A program made the position numbers and the translations under genes. A DNA stretch of 64,000 nucleotides from Planctomycetota bacterium (GTDB taxonomy: Bacteria > Planctomycetota > UBA1135 > UBA2386), in contig JADJPQ010000001.1 in the NCBI GenBank assembly GCA_016713175.1, positions 647,001 to 711,000 on the forward strand, written 5' to 3'. The notes under the pieces were generated by a model, which saw nothing but the letters and a program-made list of their open reading frames with translations, was not told the DNA's origin and searched no databases. Of this stretch, positions 35,886 through 45,461 are shown one piece after another. Numbering within the stretch: the first letter of the stretch is position 1; each line of letters begins with the position of its first letter.

Positions 35886-36368
35886 TCACGCCACCCCGTC
35901 GCGCGCATCGGGGTGGGCCTCGGCCCGGGCGCGGGTGGTCTCGCGCAGCGGCAGCGGCGCATCGTGCGGCAACGGCGCGCCGCGCAGCCGTTCGAGTTCT
36001 TCCTCCAGCAGGGCCAGCCGCTGGCCCATCGTCTTGTGCCGGTGGGTCAGTTTGCTGAGCCGCACCGAGAACTGGAGCGCCAGCATCAGCAGGAACACGA
36101 TGGCGAAGAAGAACAGCGTCGAGGTCGCCGTCGCGCTGCCGACCCACGCCGAAATCGTGTGGATGAAGTCCTGGTGCAGGGCCAGCGCGATCAGCGCGAT
36201 GGCGGTGCCGACCCAGACCCACGAGTACTCCTCGCGCAGCTTGCGGCGCCGCACCAGTTCGACCACCGTGACCAGCACGGAGACGGCGAGCAGCACGGCG
36301 GTGACCTGCTGCCGCACGGGCAACGGTTCCTGGGTGATGGCCAGCCAGTTCGTCAGGGACGCGTTCAT
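35886..36368 (-). CDS. DUF2304 membrane protein
   Basis: A 160-residue protein with three predicted helices (QQVTAVLLAVSVLVTVVELV, YSWVWVGTAIALIALALHQD, STLFFFAIVFLLMLALQFSV) and a cytoplasmic coiled tail (TMGQRLALLEEELERL). DUF2304 genes commonly follow a GT2 glycosyltransferase, as here, where the ATG overlaps the GT2 stop (ATGA). The pair probably works in surface polysaccharide or lipid glycosylation, with DUF2304 as a membrane partner. Confidence 0.85.
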   Translation of the reverse strand: MNASLTNWLAITQEPLPVRQQVTAVLLAVSVLVTVVELVRRRKLREEYSWVWVGTAIALIALALHQDFIHTISAWVGSATATSTLFFFAIVFLLMLALQFSVRLSKLTHRHKTMGQRLALLEEELERLRGAPLPHDAPLPLRETTRARAEAHPDARDGVA

Positions 36369-37102
36369 GGCACCCGCGCGACCGTGTCGCGCCGTCGGAA
36401 TGGCGAACTGCGGCGCACCGGCAACAGTGCGAGCGTCAGGAACATCTTGTAGCCGTACCAGGCGATGCGGGCGCCGCGGTGCATCGACAGGCCGCCGAGT
36501 CGTTCGTGCATTTGCACGGGCACTTCGACGATGCGCAGGCCGGCGCGGGCGATCTCGACCAGCACGTCGGTGTCGGGGTAGTCCTCGGGGTAGCCGTCGT
36601 GCACGACCATCGCCAGTGTCCGTTCCGACAGACCCTGGAAGCCGGAGGTCGGGTCGGTGATGCGCACCCCGGTCCAGCGCGTCGCGATCCGGGCGAACAG
36701 CTGCGTGCCCAGTTTCCGCAACAGCGAAGTCCGCGGTGGCGCGCTGTCGAGGTAGCGGGAACCCAACGCGACATCGGCGCCGGCGTCGAGCGCCGCGAGC
36801 AGGCGGGGCAGCATGGTTGCGTCGTGCTGACCATCGGCGTCCATCTGCAGCACGCGCCGGTAGCCATGGCGACGCGCGTGGCAATAGCCGGTGTGCAGCG
36901 CCGAGCCGTAGCCAAGGTTGTACGGGTGTCGGATCACGGTCGCGCCGGCGGCGCGCGCGGCGGCGCCGGTGCCATCGGGACTGCCGTCATCGACGACGAC
37001 GATATCCAGGTCGAGACCGGTGGCGAACACGGCGCGCACGACGGCGCCGACGCGTTCGGCTTCACGGTAGGCCGGAATGATCAGGACGGTGCTGCGGGTC
37101 AC
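36365..37102 (-). CDS. GT2-family glycosyltransferase
   Basis: A 245-residue dolichyl-phosphate-mannose-synthase-like GT2 enzyme. It has VLIIPAYREAERVG at 6-19, VVVDDGSPDGTG at 35-46 and the metal-binding QMDADGQHD at 87-95. GSRY and TDPTSGFQGLSER follow, with ED-rich acceptor loop YPDTDVLVEIARAGL. The GTG start 37100-37102 is chosen because it gives the family's usual N-terminus; no ATG fits. It is likely to transfer a sugar to a lipid carrier, with the DUF2304 protein downstream. Confidence 0.88.
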   Translation of the reverse strand: MTRSTVLIIPAYREAERVGAVVRAVFATGLDLDIVVVDDGSPDGTGAAARAAGATVIRHPYNLGYGSALHTGYCHARRHGYRRVLQMDADGQHDATMLPRLLAALDAGADVALGSRYLDSAPPRTSLLRKLGTQLFARIATRWTGVRITDPTSGFQGLSERTLAMVVHDGYPEDYPDTDVLVEIARAGLRIVEVPVQMHERLGGLSMHRGARIAWYGYKMFLTLALLPVRRSSPFRRRDTVARVP

Positions 37103-37220
37103 GAACGACGACGACGATCCCAGGATGCGACCTCGCGAACGATAGGGGCCGGAGCGGACGTCGCCAACGGTGGAACGACGGATTCGTACGCCGGCCGCCC
37201 GCCCGGGAGTGTCCGCAGGC

Positions 37221-38765
37221 TCAGCGCGCCAGCCTCGGCGCGGTGCCGCGCCCGCTTCGTATCGTGGCGAGCGTCCCGGCCATCGCCTTGACCACTTCGG
37301 GGCGTTCGGCAGCGACGTTGTGCTTCTGGCCGGGATCGGCGGCGAGGTCGTAGAGGGCACGATCGCCGGTCACGGCAACGTGTCCTTCGCGTTCGGCAAA
37401 CCACTGCGGCGGCTGGCGATGCCCGCCGTCGTTGTCGGTCAGGTAGAGCCAGCGGCCTTCGCGCAGCGCGAACTTGCCCGCGTAGGTGTTGTGCACGGTG
37501 AGATCACGGACCGACCGGCGTTCGCCGCGCCACACCGGACCCTGGTCGAACGAATCCTCGGCTTCGTCGTCGCGTAGCGTGGTGCCGACGATCGCGGCGA
37601 TCGTGGCGTAGACATCGGTCTGGCTCAGCAGCGCCTCGCTCGTCGCGCCCGCAGGAACGCGGCCCGGCCAGCGCACCAGGAACGGCACGCGGTGGCCGCC
37701 CTCCCAGACGTCGCGTTTGAGCCCGCGCAGTGCGCCCATGCTGCGATGGTCGTGCTGGCGCACGCGTTCCCACGCGTAGGCCTCGGGGCCGTTGTCGGAA
37801 CTGAAGATCACGATGGTCTCGTCGGCGGCCCCGATGCGGTCGAGTGCGGCGAGCACTGCGCCGACGGCGGCGTCGGTCTGCGCGACGAAGTCGCCGTACG
37901 GGCCGGCTTCGCTGCGGCCGAGCCACTCCGAGCTCGGGACGATCGGCGCGTGTGGTGAGGTGAACGGGAAGTACAGGAAGAACGGCCGTTCGGCATCCTT
38001 CTGGGCCTCGAGCCACGCCACCGCGTGCGCGGTGAGCTCGGGCATCACCGCATCGAGTCGCCAGCCCTCGACCATCGGGCCAGCGCGGCCCTCGTCGCTG
38101 CCTTCGAGCGGTTTGGGGTCGGGGGCGTAGGGAACCGACGGCGCCACCACGACACGATCGTCGTCGATCCACGCGTACGGCGGGAAGTTGGGCACGTCGT
38201 CGCCGAAGTAGTGGCCGAAGCCATGTGCGAGGGGCCCGTCGGGAATCGGTTGGCGCCAATCGAAGGCGTCGGCGGGCCAGCTGTGGTGCTTGCCGTCGCG
38301 CAGGATTGCCCTGGCATCCGGCTTGCGAATCGACTGCCAGTCCCATCCCAGGTGCCACTTGCCGATGCAGGCCGTGGTGTAGCCGGCTTCGGTCATGACC
38401 GCCGCGAGCGTGCGGCGCCCGGGCGGAAACACGCTGCCGCCGAACGAATCGACGATGTCGTGGAAGTCACGCCAGTGGTGGCGGCCGGTGAGCAGCGCGT
38501 AGCGGCTCGGTGTGCAGATGCCCGATGAGCTGTGCGCGTCGGTGCAGCGCATGCCTGCCGCCGCCAGCGCATCGAGGTGCGGCGTGGCGATCCTGCCCGC
38601 CTGATTGTAGCAGTGGAGGTCGCCATAGCCGAGGTCGTCGGCGTACAGCAAGACCACGTTGGGTCGCCGCGGTGCGGCCTCCTGGCCGCGAAGACCGGCT
38701 GCAATGCTCGTGGCCGAAGCGACCGCCAGGAGCGCGACGAACGGCCAGGAATCGCCGAAGTGCAT
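37221..38765 (-). CDS. Exported type I sulfatase
   Basis: A 514-residue arylsulfatase-family enzyme with a signal peptide (about residues 1-28). Metal ligands in LLYADDLGYGD (Asp43, Asp44) and the formylglycine site C84-T-P-S-R88 in SSSGICTPSRYALLTGR; GKWHLG and a KDAERPFFLYFPFTSPHAPI stretch complete the fold. Planctomycetes carry many sulfatases for algal sulfated polysaccharides; the substrate cannot be read from sequence. An FGly-generating enzyme must act on Cys84; none is encoded here. Confidence 0.92.
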   Translation of the reverse strand: MHFGDSWPFVALLAVASATSIAAGLRGQEAAPRRPNVVLLYADDLGYGDLHCYNQAGRIATPHLDALAAAGMRCTDAHSSSGICTPSRYALLTGRHHWRDFHDIVDSFGGSVFPPGRRTLAAVMTEAGYTTACIGKWHLGWDWQSIRKPDARAILRDGKHHSWPADAFDWRQPIPDGPLAHGFGHYFGDDVPNFPPYAWIDDDRVVVAPSVPYAPDPKPLEGSDEGRAGPMVEGWRLDAVMPELTAHAVAWLEAQKDAERPFFLYFPFTSPHAPIVPSSEWLGRSEAGPYGDFVAQTDAAVGAVLAALDRIGAADETIVIFSSDNGPEAYAWERVRQHDHRSMGALRGLKRDVWEGGHRVPFLVRWPGRVPAGATSEALLSQTDVYATIAAIVGTTLRDDEAEDSFDQGPVWRGERRSVRDLTVHNTYAGKFALREGRWLYLTDNDGGHRQPPQWFAEREGHVAVTGDRALYDLAADPGQKHNVAAERPEVVKAMAGTLATIRSGRGTAPRLAR

Positions 38766-38810
38766 CGCGGCAGCATACGCGCGAGGCTCGTTCGTCGGTG
38801 GCGGATCGGT

Positions 38811-40283
38811 TCAGCGGAATGCCGGCGCTGCCGCCCGAGCCACGACTTCGGCTTGCACCTGGTCGATTCGCAATTCGGCAGCTGCGCCCTCTGCCAGTTC
38901 GGCGATCACCGTGAACCGGACTTCGCGCTGGCGGGTCACATGGCGCAAGCTGGAACTGCCGAACGTGAGGACCTGCTGGTCCGTCGTCGTCGGTTCCACT
39001 TCGGTCACCGTGTCGAAACGTTCGTCGACCGGGTTGTAGAACGAGAGCCGCAGCACCGACCCGCCGCCGACCCGCGTCGCGCGCGCCAGCACGCGGACCC
39101 GCAGGGCCAGGAAGTCGCTGGCTTCGGTGACCGGCAACGCGAACTTGCAGTTGATGCCGGCGATCTCGTGGTTGTCGAACGACACCGTCTGCAGGCGCAG
39201 TTCGTCGTCGTCGGCATCGCGCAATTGCCGTCGCGACCCGAACAGGCTGATGCCGGACGCCACCTGCACTTCCGCTTGCTCGATGTCGAGCGCTTGCGGC
39301 GCCGCCGCCGCCGGGGCTGCGCCGAGGGTTGGCAGCACGTCGAGTCCATCGATCTCGTAGCGCTTGTCCGGCTGCACCAGCAGCAGGTCACTGCCGTCGT
39401 GCCGCATCACCGCGAGTCGGCGACCCGGTCGTCCGAGCGCCGGTTGTCCGACCGCGGCAAACAGTCGATCGATGGACCATCGCGGCATCCGCACGTCGGT
39501 CGCCGCATCGAGCAGCTCGGCGGTTTGGCCGGTGGTGACGTCCGCCGTCATCAGTCGCGCGAGCGCCCCATCGACCACCCGCACGAATGCGACCTTGCCG
39601 CCATCCGGCGAGAGCGCGGGTTCGCGGTCACCCGATTCACCAACGGGCGGCTGGCCCGTGGTCAGCGGAATGGCGCCCGAACCGTCGCCCTGGGCCAGCC
39701 AGATCCGTCGCCGGCCGTCGGCATCGCGCCGCGAGAACGCAATCCGGTTGGTCGTGCGATGCCAGTCCGGGTCACTGTCGGCGGCGCCGGTCGGGGGCGT
39801 CAGGAACTGCCGCTGCGACTCGCCGAGTGCGTTGGCGATGTACAGCGACCGCAGCCCTTCACGTGCGGTCGACCACAGGATCGCCGTGCCGTCGGGCGAC
39901 CAGCACGGCATGTCGTCCGCCGTGCCATCGAGCGTCAGTCGCCGTTCGGCCGTGCTGCCGTCGATCGACGACACGAACAGCTCGCGGCTGTCGACGTCGC
40001 CGTTCTGCCGTTCGCGCGCAAACACCACGCGCTTGCCATCGGGATGGGCGCGAACGTGGAACTCGCGGCCGGCGCGTTCCTGCACCCGCGACGTGCCCTG
40101 GTTCTGCGCCGAGCGCAGGGCGATCTCGCTGAAGTTGTGCGGGTTGTCGCTGCGCGCGCGGCAGAACACCAATTCGTTCGGTGCGGCTGGTGCGAGCGGT
40201 GAGGAGCCGCCGCCGCCGCCAGTGCAGGCGGTGAACAGCAGCAGGGGCAGGATCAGGTGTTGCAAGCGCGTGCAGAGTAGCAT
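38811..40283 (-). CDS. Lipoprotein with TolB/PD40-like propeller
   Basis: A 490-residue protein. A lipoprotein signal (LILPLLLFTAC, lipidated Cys20 from this start) is followed by a Gly/Ser/Pro linker and six or so PD40/TolB blades (HPDGKRVVFARERQNGDVDS, CWSPDGTAILWST, DWHRTTNRIAFSRRDADGRR, ALSPDGGKVAFVR). A C-terminal beta domain follows (DNHEIAGINCKFALPVTEAS). An upstream ATG at 40308-40310 would lengthen the n-region. It probably sits on a membrane face as a binding scaffold. Confidence 0.82.
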   Translation of the reverse strand: MLLCTRLQHLILPLLLFTACTGGGGGSSPLAPAAPNELVFCRARSDNPHNFSEIALRSAQNQGTSRVQERAGREFHVRAHPDGKRVVFARERQNGDVDSRELFVSSIDGSTAERRLTLDGTADDMPCWSPDGTAILWSTAREGLRSLYIANALGESQRQFLTPPTGAADSDPDWHRTTNRIAFSRRDADGRRRIWLAQGDGSGAIPLTTGQPPVGESGDREPALSPDGGKVAFVRVVDGALARLMTADVTTGQTAELLDAATDVRMPRWSIDRLFAAVGQPALGRPGRRLAVMRHDGSDLLLVQPDKRYEIDGLDVLPTLGAAPAAAAPQALDIEQAEVQVASGISLFGSRRQLRDADDDELRLQTVSFDNHEIAGINCKFALPVTEASDFLALRVRVLARATRVGGGSVLRLSFYNPVDERFDTVTEVEPTTTDQQVLTFGSSSLRHVTRQREVRFTVIAELAEGAAAELRIDQVQAEVVARAAAPAFR

Positions 40284-40350
40284 CGCCGGAGTGGGCGTGG
40301 CGATCGACAAGGCATGGCAACGTGGCAGTGTGCCGCGATCGACCGCCGCG

Positions 40351-41547
40351 TCAGTTGCCCTGCAGCACGAAGCTCAGGCAGTTGCTCAGCGAAATGCCGC
40401 CCCCTGGGCAGAAGGCGACGAACTGGCTGGCGAGCGGCAGACCCGCGAGCCAGGTGACCGGTGGCAACGGCAGGCTCCAGACCGTCGACGCGGCGCAGCC
40501 GGGGCCGGTCGGGAACAGCGGCGGACTGTTGCCGAAGAGCGGCAGGGTCATCCACAACGCGCCGCAGAAGCCGGGGAGGGTCACGCCGGGCGAGACACAG
40601 GTCCCGAGGTCCAGCACGCAGACGGCCACGCTGCCGGCGGGAGCGCCGTCCAGGGCGAGGCCGAATGCCGCGTTGCCGAGATTCGGGTCGCCGACGGTGG
40701 TGTGCAGCATCGGGCACGCTGGGCAGGTACCGCTGGCGCATGGGTTGCCGGCCGGGACAGCCGGCTCGGTCTGCACCGCGAGGCCGATCATCAGATCGGC
40801 AGCGGGCACCGTGCAGCAACTGACCGGCGTGAACGCGATCGACGGTCCGGCGGGGTTGTAGACGTAGCTCCAGCCCATCGTCGTCATGCCGTCGGTCATG
40901 TAGAGGATCGAGTTGCCCCAATCCACGGCGAGGCCGGTCAGTACGCGCAGACCTGGCGGCGAACACGCGGTCGGCACTTCGGCGTGGAAGGGTGCGCAGG
41001 GCGTGCCCATCTGCGCGACGAACAACCGGGTGCTGCCGAGCGCCCAGTCGCCGACGCACCAGAACACCAACTGACGGCCTTCGTCGACGGCGAGTCCAGA
41101 CAGACCGCGGGTCGGCGTCGAGACGATGCCGGTGTTGCACGAACTCAGGAACGTCGGCGGGCAGCTGCGGTTGAGGCGGACGATGTTGCCGAGCGAATCG
41201 GTGGCCCAGATCTCGTTCAGGCTCTCGACGACTTCGAGGCCGGTGACCGAACCGGGGACCGGCGCCGGGGCAGGTGGACACAGGTAGCCGCAGCCTGGCC
41301 CGACCAGCGCGAGCAGGTTGCCTTCGCTGATCCAGGCGCCGGACTGGATCGGGTCCCAGGCGGTGCCGCCGAAGTACGGGAGTCCGGCCATCGGCGGGAA
41401 GCCGACGGGAGTGCAGGAAGTGTTGACGCAGGCCGCCTGGTGCCTGTGCAGCAGGGACGCAGTGGCGTGCGTCAGACCGACCAGCCTGGTCTGCGCGAAC
41501 GCGGTTGCGGTGAGCAGGGTGATGGCGACGGGAACAAGGGCTCGCAT
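40351..41547 (-). CDS. Secreted Cys-rich propeller protein with shared C-terminal module
   Basis: A 398-residue exported protein. The ATG 41545-41547 follows CGGAGACC and opens a signal peptide (MRALVPVAITLLTATAFAQ). The body has NHL/SMP30-like blades (SVTGLEVVESLNEIWATDSL, GLSGLAVDEGRQLVFWCVG, LRVLTGLAVDWGNSILYMTD) and an unusual number of cysteines (over twenty), implying disulfides. The C-terminal 120 residues form the shared module (NLGNAAFGLALDGAPAG ... SNCLSFVLQGN). Confidence 0.82.
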   Translation of the reverse strand: MRALVPVAITLLTATAFAQTRLVGLTHATASLLHRHQAACVNTSCTPVGFPPMAGLPYFGGTAWDPIQSGAWISEGNLLALVGPGCGYLCPPAPAPVPGSVTGLEVVESLNEIWATDSLGNIVRLNRSCPPTFLSSCNTGIVSTPTRGLSGLAVDEGRQLVFWCVGDWALGSTRLFVAQMGTPCAPFHAEVPTACSPPGLRVLTGLAVDWGNSILYMTDGMTTMGWSYVYNPAGPSIAFTPVSCCTVPAADLMIGLAVQTEPAVPAGNPCASGTCPACPMLHTTVGDPNLGNAAFGLALDGAPAGSVAVCVLDLGTCVSPGVTLPGFCGALWMTLPLFGNSPPLFPTGPGCAASTVWSLPLPPVTWLAGLPLASQFVAFCPGGGISLSNCLSFVLQGN

Positions 41548-41808
41548 CGTGGTCTCCGGGTTGGGTTCTGTCGTGCAAGGGCACGGCATGGTCCCGTGCA
41601 CGCACTTTCCGGTCCGTCCCGGCCGGTCGTCCACTTCGACCGGCAGGTGCCCGTTGCCGATGCGCCAGGCTTCGCGCGTCGTCGTGCGGCGGGTTCTCGA
41701 GACCGCGAAAGGGCAGCAGGTCGTCGAGTTCGACTGCCGATCCGGTCGGCATTGCGGTCGACCGACGAGCAGTTCGCGTGTCGTCGACGGTGTTGCATAC
41801 TTGGAGTC

Positions 41809-42846
41809 TTGCTCGTCGCCGACTTCGACTTCGTCCTGCCGCCACACCTGATCGCCGCGCGACCGGCCGAGCCGCGCGACAGTTCGCGACTGCTGGTGCT
41901 CGAACGGGGGACCGGTGTCTGTTCGCATCATGTGTTCCGCGACTTGCCGACGTTCTTGCGTGCCGGCGACCTGCTGGTGCTGAACGACACGAGGGTCCGG
42001 CCGTGGCGCTTGCTCGGCAGGCGGGCGACTGGCGGCAAGGTCGAGTGCCTGATCCTGCGGCTGTCTGGCGCGCGCGGCGAAGGCTTCGTCAAGCCGAGCA
42101 AGAAGCTCGGCGTCGGCGATGTCGTCGCCATGGAGCGCGGGGCGTTGCAGTTGCGGCTGCTGGCTGCGGGCGAGGGTGGGCGCTGGGAATTCGAGTTGTC
42201 GGCGCCGGGCGGTGACGTCGCTGCGGCGCTAGAGCAGGCCGGGCGCGCGCCATTGCCGCCGTACATTCCCCGGCTTGGCGATGAGGATCCGCAGGTCGAT
42301 CGCGAACGCTACCAGACGGTGTTTGCCGAGCGACCGGGCGCCGTGGCCGCGCCGACCGCCGGCCTGCATTTCACGCCGGCGCTGCTCGATCGCGTGCGGC
42401 AAATGGGCGTCGAGATCGCGTTCGTGACGCTGCACGTCGGCGAAGGCACGTTCGCACCGGTGCGCGCGACGGTGGTCGAGGAGCACCGGATGCACGGCGA
42501 GGACTATGAGCTGCCGGAAGTGACGGCGACGGCGGTCGCGCGCACGCGCGCGCGCGGCGGCCGGGTGATCGCCGTCGGCACGACGAGCTGTCGGACGCTG
42601 GAAACGTGCGCGGCGCCGGGGCGATTGGTGGTGGCGGGGCGCGGCCGGTCGGAGATCTTCCTGTTCCCCGGGCGGCCGTTCGGGGTCGTCGATGCGCTGC
42701 TGACCAACTTCCATCTGCCGCAGTCGACCCTGCTGATGCTGGTCGCGGCGTTCGCCGGGCGCGAACGGATCCTGACGGTCTACCGCGATGCGGTGGCTCG
42801 GGAGTATCGGTTCTTCTCGTTCGGCGATGCGATGCTGATCTGCTGA
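41809..42846 (+). CDS. queA: S-adenosylmethionine:tRNA ribosyltransferase-isomerase
   Basis: A 345-residue QueA, which transfers the ribosyl part of SAM to 7-aminomethyl-7-deazaguanine in tRNA during queuosine synthesis. Motifs NDTRVRPWRLLGRR, APTAGLHF, LHVGEGTF, VGTTSCRTLE and LLTNFHLPQSTLLMLVAAFA are all present. The TTG at 41809 is chosen as start: it gives the family's N-terminus (M)LVADFDFVLPPHLIA, and no ATG or GTG fits; a GGAG lies only a few bases upstream. The gene ends one base before the convergent hydrolase stop. Other queuosine genes (tgt, queC-F) are not in the window. Confidence 0.93.
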   Translation: MLVADFDFVLPPHLIAARPAEPRDSSRLLVLERGTGVCSHHVFRDLPTFLRAGDLLVLNDTRVRPWRLLGRRATGGKVECLILRLSGARGEGFVKPSKKLGVGDVVAMERGALQLRLLAAGEGGRWEFELSAPGGDVAAALEQAGRAPLPPYIPRLGDEDPQVDRERYQTVFAERPGAVAAPTAGLHFTPALLDRVRQMGVEIAFVTLHVGEGTFAPVRATVVEEHRMHGEDYELPEVTATAVARTRARGGRVIAVGTTSCRTLETCAAPGRLVVAGRGRSEIFLFPGRPFGVVDALLTNFHLPQSTLLMLVAAFAGRERILTVYRDAVAREYRFFSFGDAMLIC

Positions 42847-44247
42847 TCAGCGCTGCGGCCGCGGTTCGCCCGGATCCTGATCGCCGGCCAGCTCGACCTC
42901 GATCTGCGCGTGGAAGATCCGCCCGCGATCGTCGAACTCGCGCACCAGTTCGAGCAGGAAGCGCGGATCCGGCGCGACCTTGGCGTCGAACACGGTCTTG
43001 CCGTTGCTCTGCACGACGATCGGCTTGCCGAAGTCGACCATCTTCGGATGCAGCAGGATCCGCACGCGCCGCGCGAACTGGCTGATCAAGGTGAACGCGT
43101 TGCCGTTGTGCGTGGCCGCGATCGTCATCACCCGCTGTTCGGGGGGCGTGTCGGCCGCCGGCGGCGAGCACCGCAACCAATGGACCGAATCCGCCGCGAT
43201 CGGGCGATCCTCGCGCCAGGTGTGTTTCTTGCCCCAGCCGTCATTGGTCTCGGCGACCGTGAACGCCATCGGCTGCGCGCCCATCCGGACGAACAGGCGC
43301 GGGCGATACAGATCGCGCGCGTGACTGCTGAAGAACGCCGCCACCTTCGGCACTTCGTCGGCGAAGATCTCGTGCCCGCCGTCCTTGCGCTGGCACGTCC
43401 ACGGGTAGCCGTGCTGCTGCATCCAGGTCGCGATGAGGTCGTTGAACTCGCGGATCTGGTAGGGCTCCTCGGTGCCGTAGGTCGTGTAGCCGGGCACGTT
43501 GGCCAGGTTGTGCACGTCCTTCGACTTGACATAGTCGTAGCCCCCCGACATCGGACTGACCGCCGCCCAGCGATCGGGAAACTGGAACGACGATCGCCAG
43601 GTCATGTGTCCGCCCATCGAATGGCCGGTCAGCCAGATGCGATCGGGGTCGACGTGGTAGTCGCGCTGGATCTTCGACAGCGCGCTCATCAGGATCGAGT
43701 TGCCGAGGAACATCCAGCCGCGGTCGCTGATCGGCGCCAGCACCAGCCAGCCATTCGCCTTGGCCTGCTGCAGCCAGAACGGCTGCAACCCGCCGCGGGC
43801 CGCGCGTTCGCCGAACGCCAGATCGCGGTTGGCGGAGCCGCCGTGCATCACCACCAGCAGCGGCTGGGGTCGCGCCGCGTCGTACTGTGGCGGCACGTAG
43901 ACCATGTAGCGCGTCTCGTGGTCGACGTAGTCGTTGGGCAGTGGCAGGCCGGTCGTCAGCTTGCCGAGCGGTTGCGGCGGCGCCGGGTAGGTCGCGCGTC
44001 CGGCGCGCAACGCGATCTCGAGGTCGCCGACCGTCAGGTGCTTGCGGTCGAGCAGCGCCAGGACCGCCTCGGGTGACCCGCCGTCCCAGCGCTGGTCCAA
44101 CCAGGCGTCGATGGCCTGGCGCAACTCCGGGTCACCGGCCGGTGGTGGCGGTGGTGGCTTCGTCGCCGACGCGGCCGGGGCCAGGAACGGCTCCTGCGCC
44201 GCGGTGAGCGCGAGCAGCAACAGCGACGGGAGGAGCGGACGGAGCAT
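42847..44247 (-). CDS. Exported alpha/beta hydrolase (esterase/PHB-depolymerase-like)
   Basis: A 466-residue protein with a signal peptide (MLRPLLPSLLLLALTAAQ) and a Pro-rich linker. The esterase core has LLVVMHGGSANRD (oxyanion loop), nucleophile Ser210 in TGHSMGGHMTW and a likely catalytic His in RKDGGHEIF. A C-terminal beta domain follows (NGNAFTLISQFARRVRILLH). It resembles the secreted poly(3-hydroxybutyrate)-depolymerase/feruloyl-esterase-like group; substrate unknown. Its stop directly abuts that of queA, with no room for a separate terminator. Confidence 0.85.
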   Translation of the reverse strand: MLRPLLPSLLLLALTAAQEPFLAPAASATKPPPPPPAGDPELRQAIDAWLDQRWDGGSPEAVLALLDRKHLTVGDLEIALRAGRATYPAPPQPLGKLTTGLPLPNDYVDHETRYMVYVPPQYDAARPQPLLVVMHGGSANRDLAFGERAARGGLQPFWLQQAKANGWLVLAPISDRGWMFLGNSILMSALSKIQRDYHVDPDRIWLTGHSMGGHMTWRSSFQFPDRWAAVSPMSGGYDYVKSKDVHNLANVPGYTTYGTEEPYQIREFNDLIATWMQQHGYPWTCQRKDGGHEIFADEVPKVAAFFSSHARDLYRPRLFVRMGAQPMAFTVAETNDGWGKKHTWREDRPIAADSVHWLRCSPPAADTPPEQRVMTIAATHNGNAFTLISQFARRVRILLHPKMVDFGKPIVVQSNGKTVFDAKVAPDPRFLLELVREFDDRGRIFHAQIEVELAGDQDPGEPRPQR

Positions 44248-44262
44248 CGGGAACCTCGACGT

Positions 44263-44868
44263 TCAGCCGCGCAGCATCCGGCGCAATTCGCCGGCGGCGC
44301 GTTCGGGATCGGCGGCTTGCAGGATCGCGCTGCTGACGGCGATGCGGTCGACGCCATGCAACCGGAGCGGGATCAGGTTGGCGGTGGTGATGCCGCCGAT
44401 CGCGTACAGTGGCACTGAACGTTCGGCACAGGCCGCCTCGATCACCGCCGGCGCCAGGCCCTGTTCGTAGCCCTTGGTCGCGGTCGGATGGCACGGCCCG
44501 AAGCCGACGTAATCGGCGCCCTCGGCGACGGCGGCACGCAGTTGGTCGACGTCGTGTGTGCTGACGCCAAGCCACAGGTCGCCGAGCAGTTTGCGCGCCG
44601 GGATGGCGGGCATGTCGTCCTGGCCAACGTGCGCCCCGTGCGCGCGGCCGTGGATCGCGAGCATCACGTCGTCGTTGACCAGCAGCGGCACGCCGGCCTC
44701 GCCGCACAGTTCGCGGCAGCGCCGATATCCGGTCGGATCGGCGGTCTTGCTGCGCCACTGCACGAGGTCGACGCCGCCGCGGAGCGCCGCGGTCAGGGTG
44801 GCCCACGGCTCACCGGCGCAGCCAGACGGGGTGAACAACAGGTAGAGCCGGCGGTCCGGGAAGGGCAT
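44263..44868 (-). CDS. thiE: Thiamine-phosphate synthase
   Basis: A 201-residue TIM-barrel enzyme joining HMP-PP and THZ-P to thiamine phosphate. Motifs VQWRSKTADPTGY, PLLVNDDVMLAI, AHVGQDDMPA, LGVSTHD, YVGFGPCHPTATK and LYAIGGIT are present. ATG 44866-44868 is the start that fits the family length. The hydrolase gene begins 15 bp downstream, so they may be cotranscribed. Confidence 0.9.
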   Translation of the reverse strand: MPFPDRRLYLLFTPSGCAGEPWATLTAALRGGVDLVQWRSKTADPTGYRRCRELCGEAGVPLLVNDDVMLAIHGRAHGAHVGQDDMPAIPARKLLGDLWLGVSTHDVDQLRAAVAEGADYVGFGPCHPTATKGYEQGLAPAVIEAACAERSVPLYAIGGITTANLIPLRLHGVDRIAVSSAILQAADPERAAGELRRMLRG

Positions 44869-44940
44869 GCGGAGCGACGCAGCGTAGCGTCGGGCGGGGC
44901 TGCTCGCGTAGCCTTTGTGCACGTCGTGGTCACTGCGTTC

Positions 44941-45459
44941 GTGCCCAACCTGATGCTCCTCCTGCTCGGTGCCGCGGCGGCGTTCTGGCTGTTGCGCACC
45001 GGGATGGTGCGGCGCGGAGTGTTCGTGCTGGTCGTCCTGTTCGCGGCGGCCGACCTCGCCTTGCTGGCGCGCCATGCCTTTGATCTGCGCGGCGCCTGGC
45101 TGCATGCGCCGTTGCTGCTCATGCAGGGTGTCGCCATTGCCGCGGCCGGCTGGTTGGTCATCGCGCTGACCCGACGCCGGTGGTCGACGGTTCGCTCGAA
45201 ACGCCAGCACCTGTTCGCCGCAGGCATGGCCCACTATCTGCGCGACGAACTGCCGCAGGCGGCGACGGTGTTTTCGCAGTTGCGGCGGGCGGATCCGTGG
45301 GATGTGCCGGCGACAATCGCGTTCGCGAACGTGCTGGCAGCCCAGGGTCGGGTTCGCCAGGCACTGCGCCTGCTGGGCCATGGTGCGGCGTTGGATGTGC
45401 GGGCCGAGTACCGCGATCTGATCGACCAGCAGCGACAACGTCTGCGAGGAGCGAAGTAG
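44941..45459 (+). CDS. Membrane protein with TPR-like cytoplasmic tail
   Basis: About 172 residues: three hydrophobic helices (LMLLLLGAAAAFWLLR, GVFVLVVLFAAADLALLARH, APLLLMQGVAIAAAGWLVIA) and a soluble tail with two helix pairs (KRQHLFAAGMAHYLRDELPQ, ATIAFANVLAAQGRVRQALR) of the TPR kind. The start is uncertain among GTG 44926, GTG 44941 and ATG 44953. The next gene begins 2 bp after its stop, so they form an operon. Confidence 0.65.
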   Translation: MPNLMLLLLGAAAAFWLLRTGMVRRGVFVLVVLFAAADLALLARHAFDLRGAWLHAPLLLMQGVAIAAAGWLVIALTRRRWSTVRSKRQHLFAAGMAHYLRDELPQAATVFSQLRRADPWDVPATIAFANVLAAQGRVRQALRLLGHGAALDVRAEYRDLIDQQRQRLRGAK

Positions 45460-45461
45460 CG

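Noticed and set aside
39364..41808. Apparent 800-codon N-terminal extension of queA
   Set aside because: It is antisense to two real minus-strand genes (38811-40283 and 40351-41547) and reads as Arg/Ser/Ala shadow; QueA's normal N-terminus starts at TTG 41809.
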